The position numbers and the translations under genes are program-made. A stretch of DNA of 64,000 nucleotides from Nectonema munidae (taxonomy: Eukaryota; Nematomorpha; Nectonematoida; Nectonematidae): positions 434,001 to 498,000 of the forward strand of contig JAUIRK010000046.1 of the NCBI GenBank assembly GCA_030549495.1, in the 5' to 3' direction. The notes beneath the pieces were generated by a model. The model had not been told where the DNA came from and did not search any database. It worked only from the letters and a program-made list of their open reading frames with translations. Of the stretch, positions 1-9,462 are shown piece after piece (position 1 is the first letter of the stretch; every line of letters begins with the position of its first letter).

Positions 1-1169
1 TAATCAGTATAATATTAACTTTAAAATGAGAAATTAAAATTGAAAATTAGATAAATTTAAAAAATTTTGGAAATTTTGTAGTGGGACCTACAATTTTTAT
101 AAAAAAATTTAAAATAAAACAAATTTTTTCAATGTATTATGTTTAAATATTCGGTTTATTTTATGAATATGCAAAAAAAATTAAAAAAAATGCACGCTAA
201 AATATTGTGAAAATAGCAAACTTGTCCATATAGTTCCAAGGCTAATAAAAAAATTTTGAATATTTTTTCAAAAACCTCAATCGGGGAGATGATCTTACAC
301 AAATTAAAAATGATCGATGGACACGGTTCAACTTTATATTCATATTGTGCTAGATGTAAGATTTGATATACCTAATTGGGAAGACGATGTTACAAAAGTT
401 ATATTTTTCAATTTGCACGATTTTAAATAATATATTCGTCATTTGATCAAATAAACTTCTGTAATCAAAAAATGGAAAAATATTCTTTAAAAAATCAAAA
501 AATATTTATATTTTTAAATATATCATTCGATCCCGGTACTTTTAGTTTCTTATATGCATGATTTGATAAAAAATGATTTGGGAAACAAGGTTTTCTAAAA
601 GGTTGAAAGACCCAGCTTTAGTTAGTAGAGATGTGTTCATTATCATTTCTACTTTCATATACGATTTGATTCAACGAGAGAAAGCGACAATTCTGTTAGA
701 TTGGTATGGGTAAGAGTATTTCAAATTTGCAAATATTTTCAAGAGAATAGTTTCGTTTCGTGCGTATCCCCTTGCTTTAATATTTATGTTTACAGATTTT
801 TCATGTGTCATGAATTGTGTATATGCGTCAAAGATAAAAATTTCTTAATTTGTGGTATGGTTAGAAACGATAGAATATGTACGCCACATTTTAAGCGGCT
901 TGCATACCTAAAAAGTTTCGGGTTGATTTTATGTAAAAGTATATTTTTATTAACACAGTATTCCTCTTTGACAAATTACATTCTGCATAAGCATTCCAAA
1001 AACAATTTTAACCTGTTTATATGGTGTCGAGATAATATCTTTCAAGAATTGATACATTTGAATTAAAAAAAGCTGAAAACAATCTTAGCTTAAAACAAAT
1101 ATACGCCTGGAGTGAACGTTTTCAAAGGGAAGCTTGGAAATTTTACTTGATATATATAAGGCTTCGAGA
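1..1169. other. AT-rich stretch without a supported gene
   Basis: I see no gene, RNA or repeat with readable ends here. An open frame at 701-1066 (+) could encode 121 residues, but its composition (rich in Phe, Cys, Ile and Leu) is what AT-rich noncoding DNA gives, it has no recognisable domain, and no splice or promoter context supports it. Confidence 0.4.
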
Positions 1170-1924
1170 TAGGGTTGCTAGATATTAACTACAAAAACGC
1201 AGGACATATAGCAAAAAACTAAAAAAAATCCGATCAAAGCCGGGCGTGCAATTTTTAACTAATATCATTATGTACTATGACAGCAAAAATGCAAAAAAAT
1301 TATTCTATTAATTAAATCACTTATATTTATCCGAAGCTAAAATATTTTTTAATAGATCTTGGTTTTGAAGAAGGTATTTATAAAAATCACAAGTCAACTT
1401 TCCAAAGTTATAGTTAACAATAGGAATGCTTTTCACACTTTCGATTAATTGGTTTCTATAATCAGTCCATTAATTTTCCATCAAAGAAAAAATTCTCTCC
1501 ACATTTGCATTATGCGCTTGGATTCCAATAACATATTGTGTGATTTCCAATAATTTGGAAAAAATTTCTAAAAAACGCAACTTTTTGAAAAACTTTGTCC
1601 ATTTTTCTTTTGTTGTTAATAACTTAAACTCAGACTTTTTTATTTCTTCATTCAAATATTTTTTCAAAGACAAAAATTGATCAAATAATTTTGAATCATT
1701 AATTTTGATATTATTTCTATCAAAAAATTCATAGACTTCTCAATATTCTCCCATACTATATCTTCGTTTAATGTCATCCACTTAAAAACTGGAAACTTTT
1801 ATAACGAACACATCCAAGAATTCAAATAGGAAACACAATCAGAGTAAAACTTTTTAGCTTAGTAACTCCATATCGATATCCTAGTTTTCTTATATTAATA
1901 TTTTTTTCCATAATTGTCACTTAT

Positions 1925-2032
1925 ATTATTCTCAATCCGTTAATGTTATTCTTTTCCTTAAATTGATGCGATCATTACAGGCAAATTGGCCTTTCTATTC
2001 GCTTAATAAATTATGTTATGTTATGTTAAAAC
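1925..2032 (+). mobile_element. possible LINE/SINE 3' tail with short TATGT repeat
   Basis: Inside the hAT remnant, a moderately GC-richer stretch (about 1935-2000) ends in TTAATAAATTATGTTATGTT followed by another ATGTT unit. Non-LTR retroposons often end in such short A/T microsatellites. No target duplication was found, so this is a suggestion only. Confidence 0.22.
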
Positions 2033-2370
2033 TTTTTAACATCTTTCAAAAAATTATTGTATAAAGTATTAAACCATTCTTCAAGTTTTTTTTCTATCAA
2101 AGATTTAACATTTACAGGTAAAAAATTTTCATTTAAACGTTGTTCAAGAAAATTTAAAACTGAAGAAAATGCTTTATAGTTGTCGACAAGAGTATTGGTA
2201 CATTTTCTATTTTTGCAATAGAAACCTGGAAAGAAGATGTTATTAAAGCATTCTTTAAACTTTTAACTTTTCCCTGAGAGTATTTGCTTTTATGGAAATA
2301 CTCTCTCAGTAAACAAAGCTATGTTTTGGACTGATAGATTATACTCATATAAAGATAGTATACTCTAGGG

Positions 2371-2813
2371 CAGTGGTTCCCAAACTTTTTTATCCCGTTC
2401 CCCCTTTTTCAATCACTTTTTAACCTGTGGACCCCTACATCTGAATAGTTTGAGCCAACAAAATTAATCAAAGATTTTTATGCAAAAAATGATTGTAGTC
2501 ATCTGATTAAATCGTATGCTTATTCATATGAAATCAGAGAAATCGTAAAGCCTGACATAAAATGTGAATAAAATTTTTTTCCAATTAAAATATAAATTTT
2601 TCAAAAATATTGTAACTAATAAAAAGGATATATAAACATTAAAAATATGAAACTTTAAAAAAGGGAAGAAAATATTTATTTAAAAAAGCTCTAAATATAT
2701 ATATTTATATTGATTTGGAAAATAGAAATATTTAAAGGAGATTCAGCATACGTAGTTTGAAGTAGAATTTCCATGGACCCCTGAAATTCTTCCATGGACC
2801 CCGGGAACCACTG
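2371..2813. mobile_element. hAT-type MITE, 443 bp, terminal inverted repeats CAGTGGTTCCC
   Basis: The left end reads CAGTGGTTCCCAAAC. The right end reads CCGGGAACCACTG, the inverse of the same motif, and is preceded by two copies of CCATGGACCCC. CAGTGGTTC termini are typical of Charlie-like hAT MITEs. The 8-bp flanks (ctctaggg and tgttaaag) both carry TA at the centre but are otherwise different, so the target duplication has decayed or the ends have drifted. It sits inside the older hAT transposase copy and splits its reading frame. Confidence 0.72.
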
Positions 2814-3664
2814 TGTTAAAGAATGAACAAAACACAAAAAACTTTGCAAAAAGGGTTTGCAAAAAATTGTTTTAAACTGTTATTGGGTTGTTCTGAGATT
2901 GAAAATATGATTTAAATCTAGGAACAAATGCAGAATTCTTTCTATAGCTGGAAAAAAGAAAACCATCTTGTTCTACTAAAAGAAAGAACATGCTTAAATT
3001 CTAAATCAACAAAATCACAGTACTCTTTTAAATTTTCCCTTCTCACAGTATATGCATGAAAATGATAGAAAATTTTCGTTACAATTGTTTCAATATCAAT
3101 TGCCAAGGTATCAACAGCTTTATGAATTGTGTTATTTAAAATATGTGCTGGACAACAAAATTAAACTAAATTAATATTTTTAAAACAGTTTTTCAACTAA
3201 TAAACATAATTTTCTCCATTATTATTTTTTACTTCAAACATTGTATAGCAGTTATAGGCAGTGAAAGAAAATGCATTTATTTTTTATGCCAAATTTTTCA
3301 AGTGTTTCAACAATATAATTATATAATAATATAATATCAGCCTTTTCATTTACAAGAGTCTGTATTTTTTAATTTAAAACAATATCTATTCTTCCCAATC
3401 AAAGTATTGAATTATCAACGGAATAATTTTTGAAGAGCAAAAACTCTGGTAACGATATAAGTAGTTTTTGTTCTACAACAGAAAATTTTTTTGCTCTTTC
3501 AGAATATGAAAAAACTTGTTTTAAAAGTGAAGAAGTACAATCCATTGTTCTAAAACTAACTCCATGTTTAACACAATGATAAACTAAAACGTCTTCAGCA
3601 GCAGATTTCAACATTTGCTGTTCATTATTATCTTTTATGTAATCTTTCAATTTGAACTGGGTAC

Positions 3665-5418
3665 CAGTGCCGGATTAAGGGTTTCGTGGCCTCAAGGCAC
3701 ACTTTGATTGGCCTGAACTAAGCCCGTCAGAAGAAAAATTCAAGGGATTTTTTCCCGGAGAGCAAAATCCATTTTGGAAACATTTCAATTTTCTTAAAAA
3801 GTTCGCTTAGGCTATCAGTTTTTCCAAAAATTTTTTTAGAAACTTTGCTTATTACCAAAATAAGCTAGTCAAAAAAGTTTTTTTGATGTCCTTCGATAGT
3901 TACAGGCCTGATATGAATTAATATAAAATTTAAAATATAAAAAAAAGTATTATTCCACAATTTAAAATTTCAACTTTTTAGACTTTAGTATTGCACATTT
4001 TCAAATTTTAACTTTTCTAGATTTTATTGTAGCAAATTCATCTATAATTGAGGTGAAGTAGATTTCATCTAGAAACTCTCCTTCAATACACATAAGTGCC
4101 AGTTATTACCATTGCTTGTAGAACCGGTAATCTCATTGCTTCCCCGAAGTGGTAAACCCCTTTCACAAAGAAATTTTAGTGTTGCAACACAACGTGTAAG
4201 CACATTTTTCCAATAACTTTTTTGCTCGCAAATATTTTTGTATAACTTTTTATCAATGCGGCCAGCAGCAGAAGAGCGGTCAGTTAGAGTCATAATAGAG
4301 TTAATATGTTTTGCGCTGGTTTCATGAACTTTCAAAGTTTGATTAATATTTTCCCAGTCATTATCACCTAATGTACATAATTTTAAACTTGTATCTGAAA
4401 AAACAACATACATGGAAAGCAAAATAAACTTAAACAAACCACTCACGATCGACAACCTCCCCATTTGGCAAAACTCATGGAAATGCACTAGGATTAAGAA
4501 AGCGGTTCACCCCAGAATATTCGCGTTTGGTTTCTGGAAATTCATTTGCTTTATTTCGAAAGTGGTCTATACCAGTACTAATGAGTACATCATGCATTTG
4601 TTATGTTTTCCAACAAAGCAACACCATTTGGTAAAACTTGAATTGATTGTAAACTCTGAATGTCTGTAAAGTTTCTACATCATCATCATCAAAATCATGG
4701 CTATAACTTTTGTCCTGCTCAGTTTCAGGTTGAGAAAAAACAGGATAATCGGTTTTACGCTTTAACTTCTGTTTCAGCTTCTTTATCTTTATCAACAAAC
4801 TAGTAAAATGAAGTTAATTTACGAATTTTGGACAGAAAGAACTCTTCTTTTTCCTTTTTATTTTTGATTCTTAGGCTCTTTCCGAGCCACTTTTACGTTT
4901 TCACATGTAAAACAATGTAAAGAATTTAAGTATTTCTGAAGAAAAATAAAAACTCAATATATCAAATGTTTTTAAAAATGAAAACGATTTTCCACTTTCT
5001 TACTTTCAAAACTAAAAAACAGGGCAGCGCCATTTTATTTATGGATAAGTTTATCAAACAAATTTAATAAAAATTTAAATATAAATAAAATATAATAAAT
5101 TAAAACCAATTATTTTTTTTAATTCAAATTTTTTATATTTTTTTCAATTAATTATTCAATTTTTAATTTTCTTAAAAAATTTTTATATTTATTATCTCAA
5201 ATTCTCAAATAAAATTTGAAAATAGAATTAAAATCAATGAGATTATATCTAAAATCTTAGATCCTTAAAATTTTCTGAACTGACTAAAAACAAACTGTAA
5301 AAAATAAAAAAATAAAATTAATTTTTTTCACATAACTGATCCTAAGAAAAAGTGACCTGTGATTTTTTCGTGGCCTCAAGGCACATGCCTACTTTGCCTA
5401 TTGGTTAATCCAGATCTG
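3665..5418 (-). mobile_element. nested hAT element with exact 8-bp target duplication, transposase mostly deleted
   Basis: Both flanks carry CTGGGTAC (3657-3664 and 5419-5426), an exact 8-bp duplication as hAT elements make. The termini are CAGTGCCGGATTAAGG and, inverted from the other end, CAGATCTGGATTAACC (11 of 16 positions agree). A second inverted block, CGTGGCCTCAAGGCAC, lies just inside each end. The minus strand keeps only the N-terminal TTF-type zinc-finger portion of a transposase: an acidic leader near 4720, NGEVVDREW near 4430-4460, then LGDNDWENINQTLKVHETSAKH and RGLPLRGSNEITGSTSNGNNW (4069-4390). The catalytic core and hATC end are absent, so the copy is non-autonomous. It interrupts the BED-hAT copy between its finger and its core, which dates it as younger than that copy. 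Confidence 0.85.
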
Positions 5419-5640
5419 CTGGGTACTATAGAACACTGTAGAGCATTCTGGTGTTTATTTGTAAACGTGTTTTTCTAAATCTCCACTGCCTTTATTACTA
5501 ATAGAAATAAATATTGAATTCAAACTCAAACATGTAACTTCATTTTTATTACGATCTTCTTTAAAAAAAGGATACTTCTTTGCAAGTTGTTTGATTAAAA
5601 AATACTTTCTTTTGGGCATAGAAAAATCTATAGTTTAAAT

Positions 5641-6339
5641 TGCAAATTTGAAGTACTAATGCAGACATTTTAATTTTGGAAAAAAAAGAAACAAATATGC
5701 GAATAATACTCTTGCTGAAAGATCTATTAAAATCAGAAGCGAAAGTTCATTTACTCGCATATATCTACTCGAAATCTGCTTTGTTTTTACGGTTTCACCA
5801 AAACAAGTGAAAATAGTTCCTCTTAGAATGATTGTAAGCTATACAAAGAGGGAACAAGAAAGTGTAGTGATTTTGGCAAATTTATTTGCAAGAATTATAC
5901 TTTATTTTTATGTTGTAATTGTAAAAACTTGGTGTTGCTTTATAAACGGAAGAGCAAGACTGCAACAGATAACTAACAGATATTTAAGACTAATTTAAAC
6001 AAAATAAAAACAGATATTTGATATAACATACTGTACTCAAAAAATGTATATTGTAAACAAATGACTTAGATTTTTTATAAATGTTAGGCTATATTTTATA
6101 ACTTATAATATTATTGTTTTCCACGTGTGTTATTATGACTCGATCTGTTATTTCTCTCATAAGATGATCATACTGGACAACCCCTATAGGAGTTTGATGT
6201 AATGTAGTCTTTTTACCTTTTCATTTTATTTACTCAGCACTCACATCATTTGCATTTTTATACATCTGTGCTTCTCATGTTTTAAGCAAACTCCTTATAC
6301 TATTAATTCACTAAGGTTTTTTTTACAGAAGCCTTATAT
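5641..6339. other. AT-rich spacer between hAT remnants
   Basis: No gene is supported. A 63-residue open frame at 5807-5998 (+) has no recognisable content. A possible outer end of the BED-hAT copy, TGGACAACCCCTA, lies at 6175-6187 and partly mirrors the left terminus at 1170, but no duplication confirms it. Confidence 0.3.
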
Positions 6340-6624
6340 TATGCCTTTTTACTACAGAAGGGAAGAGGGGGCAAAAAAAATTTTAGGGAGGGGGGGGGCG
6401 AGAAGCTTTTTTCATGATTAGCCTCTGTCTTCAACTTAAATCCGTAATACATATGTATCCGTGATGGATTTAGTTAAAAATATTTAGGTGGCGCTTCGGA
6501 TTTTAGTGCTTAAATTTTATATCGCTAATATTAATTAAAAAGACGTATAAAATTTAATAAAACTAATAATTTAAGGGGACGACAAACCATTTTCCCTCTC
6601 TCATCTCTTAGGCGTATCCATTTC

Positions 6625-7855
6625 TCATATGTATTCTCGGAAAAATACTATAGTTGATTTAACAGTGCCTATAGCATTACGAATCGCTGAAACCGCATTT
6701 AAGTCATTTACTGTCAGATTGAATCGAAGAGAAGCAAAATGTCCAAAAACAGCCTTTGGATATAAACTTTTAATTTTTGCTTGAACCTCATTCTCAATTC
6801 CAGCCATTGTAGAGCACCCATTATATTCTTGACCAAGAATTTTTTGAAGATTAAGTCCAAACTCTCTACATTGATGCAATTTTGCATTAGGTATACCTGC
6901 TACACTCATATCCCTCAGTGGTATGAAACCAAGAAACTCCTCAAGTATGATAACTTGTGCATTGGCTGTATCTACGAAGCGTACTCCAAGGGATAGTTGC
7001 TTGGTACCGGAAATATCTGAAATTTCATCAGCAAGTATTGAAAATCCAATTGCATTGTTTGCTTGCTTAACAAGATCATTTTGAATAAGTTCTTCTGAAA
7101 TATTTATTATCTCGTTTTGACTCGTTGTGATGGACTCTTTTCCTCTAATTGCAATATCATTTGTTGCGCAAAACAAAATTGAAGTAAGTATATAAAATAA
7201 TATTTCTCGATTTCTAACAACTGTTTGATTTATTTTGGTGTTTAACTGACATAAAATTTCTCTCTGCGGATTTTTCATAATAGAAAAAAAGTTTTGTGCA
7301 TCCAATCTGTGAATTTTTATGCCATTCACTACTAGCTATATGATTTTTGAGTCTTTGTATTTCGTGAAAGTACCAGTTATAAAAGCACCCTGAAATCCTC
7401 TATGAGCTGGTTGAGGAAATAAAATACAGGCTATACAAAGAGCCACTTTCAATTTTGGTGAGTATGCTAACCAAGGAGCATATTGAATCAGACATGCACG
7501 TCGAAAACTCCTTTTATTGTTTTTTGTAATATCTTTTTTATAGTTGTAGTTCTTCTCTGGCTTATATGCATCAGTCATAAGAAAATTTTTTTTAATCGTC
7601 ATTGATTTGCAGTTGAGATAATTTCCAATATGAAACTCACTTGATGAGGATGAACATTTTTTTTCTGCTCTGAATTTCACTTGCGCTTGTGTTCTGAATT
7701 TCACTTGCGCTTGTGCTCTGAATTTCACTTATAGAGCATTCAAAGGTGGAACTAAATTCACAGGTTTTATGTTTTTTATTTCTACCGCAATCACTCCCAT
7801 CTTCCTCTTCTATATTGGGCTGACTTTGAGATTTAAAAAATTTTCGTATTTCCAT
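6625..7855 (-). pseudogene. hAT transposase fragment, TTF-type zinc finger plus DUF4371 region
   Basis: Transposases of this family bind their own termini through the TTF finger and cut with an RNase-H-like core. The fragment starts at 7855 (MEIRKFFKSQSQ) and contains the finger signature FRRACLIQYAPWLAYSPKL, ALCIACILF and GAFITGTFTKYKD, then after a frame change near 7330 the DUF4371 segment: FFSIMKNPQ, QLNTKINQTVVRNREIL, GFSILADEISD, QLSLGVRFVD, YNGCSTMAG and FGHFASLRFNLTVNDL. A 14-residue triplicated stretch (KFRAQAQV-like, 7690-7730) lies between the leader and finger in another frame, a local tandem expansion. The remaining C-terminal half is not present downstream. Human ZMYM1 is a domesticated relative, but here the broken frame and repeat ends argue for a transposon relic. 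Confidence 0.75.
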
Positions 7856-8599
7856 TATCGAATTACAAGTAGATAGTTTCTAAAAGTAACAAAAATTTTC
7901 AAACACTTTAAAAATTGCGAAATAAATGTAAAATGACGCAGAAATGCCGCCAATTTCAAACACACTTCACCTTCACAACGAATAATAAAATAAATGTATC
8001 TGAAGCAAAATATACTTTTAAATTAGCTGATTCAATACGTTGCACAAGCCTCTTGAATATTTATAGGTATGAAACAGTTGCATACTGAATACAAATTCTT
8101 TGTCGATGAAAGGTGACAAATATTTTATTCTAAAAATTAAGAAAAAGAAGAAAATACCTTAAGCAATTAAAATAATACAAATATCCTTGATCAAAAATAA
8201 GAAGTTACCACATTAAAATAATCATATGATATTTTTTAGAAGAAAGAGAAGAAGAAATTTTTATTATTAGAAAACAAAATATGAAAAACTATTGACAAAA
8301 AAAAAATAAAAATCACAACATATAATTTCTCATATGATTCAACATATGATATTGAAGCACAAAAAGAATTAAATGAAAAAGAAAAACTATGCGTGAAGAA
8401 CAAAAATGTCAAAAGAAAGACAGTGAAGCAGTAATGTAATATAAAGTAATCAAGATAATCTCATGTCATTAAAATGCGCGCAATTAATCATTCCTCAAAT
8501 GCCTATATAAATAGCAACAAAATTCAGAGAATACAATTTCAGTGAAGTATCAAAAATAATATCAATTATTAATAAAAGCCATTTTTGTATAATATTTTT
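7856..8599. other. AT-rich flank of the ZMYM1-like hAT element
   Basis: No coding or RNA gene is supported. The stretch probably belongs to the 5' noncoding part of the minus-strand hAT element, ahead of its G-rich end. It has A-rich tracts and no repeats with readable ends. Confidence 0.35.
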
Positions 8600-8849
8600 C
8601 CCGAAATCTTTACATTTTCGGAGGGGGGCAAGTGTCCCCTCTTGCCCCAATGTGCCGGCACCCATGAAGTCTGCGTAATAAGTGACACTGTACTTAACTC
8701 TGCCTCACAAAGTAGCTATCTTTCCAACGTTCTTGAAATACACTTTTTTCATAAAATATTTCACTTTTTTCTGAAACTGTGTAAATGGGGAGTGATTTTG
8801 AATCGTATCCTACTAATTCTATGTTGGAAACTATAGACTAGAGCTTCTG

Positions 8850-8874
8850 TCTAAATTTTCTCTGCTCAACTCAC
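8850..8874 (+). repeat. upstream copy of the element's 25-bp terminal repeat
   Basis: TCTAAATTTTCTCTGCTCAA plus CTCAC, matched at 11721-11745 with one difference. It lies 9 bases before the first ATG of the element. Confidence 0.75.
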
Positions 8875-8883
8875 ACCTCGCGT

Positions 8884-9462
8884 TTGACTATGACGGATCA
8901 AGACAAGGCCGACGCGTCCATCTTGACCCGAGCCGGTTCTATTACCAAGCTACGAACAGACTATGAAAACATGCTACAACGCCTTTCCAAATTAGAAAGT
9001 TCTTCGCATGATCGTGAAAAATCAGAGATTCCCATATTCCCAGAGGTTGTAGGGGAGTTACCGAAACAACCGATGGGATATGCAGACTTTGATCTATCCA
9101 AACCTGAACTAATGCAGCGCTTCGAACCAAGACAGCTTGCATCTAAAAGAATTGAAGCATTCATCGCCAACATCCCGATTACCAATCGCAATGCTAAAGA
9201 TGATCTTTTGATCACGCTTTTTCAAATCGTTGAGCGCAATCTTTACCAAATGCCTCTCGACGATATCACAATCATTAACAAGGCTTCAATCTTAGCATGT
9301 GCTGCCTCGCAAGGTGGATGGGAGGCTGCTAAAAAGCAATTGGGAACATCTTCGATGTCTCACCTCAATGTACCACTCATCCAACCACTCCAAAGTACTC
9401 CCTTTTTTCGACAAAAGGACAGAGGTAGGGCCGTCCAAAAGGGAAAGAAGAAAGCTACGTAG
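8884..9462 (+). CDS. element protein 1, small basic-tailed (capsid-like by position)
   Basis: A 192-residue protein of the fossil element. It begins with an acidic, probably helical region (about residues 15-45, including KLRTDYENMLQRLSKLESS), continues with a mixed helical middle (about 60-160), and ends in a Lys/Arg-rich tail (residues 175-192, DRGRAVQKGKKKAT). A short alpha-rich body with a basic nucleic-acid-binding tail, placed before and overlapping a polymerase frame, is what a capsid protein of a pararetrovirus-like element looks like. I recognise no sequence motif that proves it. There is no zinc knuckle. The start is the first ATG after the terminal repeat. Confidence 0.6.
   Translation: MTMTDQDKADASILTRAGSITKLRTDYENMLQRLSKLESSSHDREKSEIPIFPEVVGELPKQPMGYADFDLSKPELMQRFEPRQLASKRIEAFIANIPITNRNAKDDLLITLFQIVERNLYQMPLDDITIINKASILACAASQGGWEAAKKQLGTSSMSHLNVPLIQPLQSTPFFRQKDRGRAVQKGKKKAT

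Larger units (their letters stand above)
1170..5640 (-). mobile_element. hAT transposon with BED-finger transposase, decayed, carrying two nested insertions
   Basis: A transposase reads on the minus strand in pieces. The start is near 5619 (MPKRKYFLIKQLAKKYPFF), followed by a degenerate BED zinc finger (5427-5580), a stretch at 3399-3650 with the family-like YHCVKHGVSF and MDCTSSLL, a block at about 2935-3150 resembling the hAT core (AVDTLAIDIE, FHAYTVRREKLKEYCDF, SRTRWFSF), and the C-terminal hATC dimerisation region at about 1330-1690 ending in HNANVERIFSLMEN. Several stops and frame changes lie between the pieces, one at about 2945 after TRWFSF and one stop inside the finger, so it is not functional. 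The left end TAGGGTTGCTAG at 1170 looks like a hAT terminus. The right end was not located and could extend to about 6190. The copy is interrupted at 2371-2813 and at 3665-5418. Confidence 0.75.
6340..8664 (-). mobile_element. ZMYM1-like hAT element, internally deleted
   Basis: The element holds the N-terminal half of a TTF-finger/DUF4371 hAT transposase on the minus strand (6625-7855). Its probable ends are G-rich: 8600-8664 reads, on the minus strand, CATGGGTGCCGGCACATTGG and then GGCAAGAGGGGACA. The opposite end near 6355-6400 has GGGAAGAGGGGGCA followed by a run of G. This arrangement is familiar from hAT elements but no target duplication was found, so both ends are approximate. About half the usual transposase, including the hATC region, is missing. 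Confidence 0.5.

Noticed and set aside
701-1066. 121-residue open frame (+)
   Set aside because: No recognisable domain; hydrophobic and aromatic content typical of AT-rich noncoding DNA.
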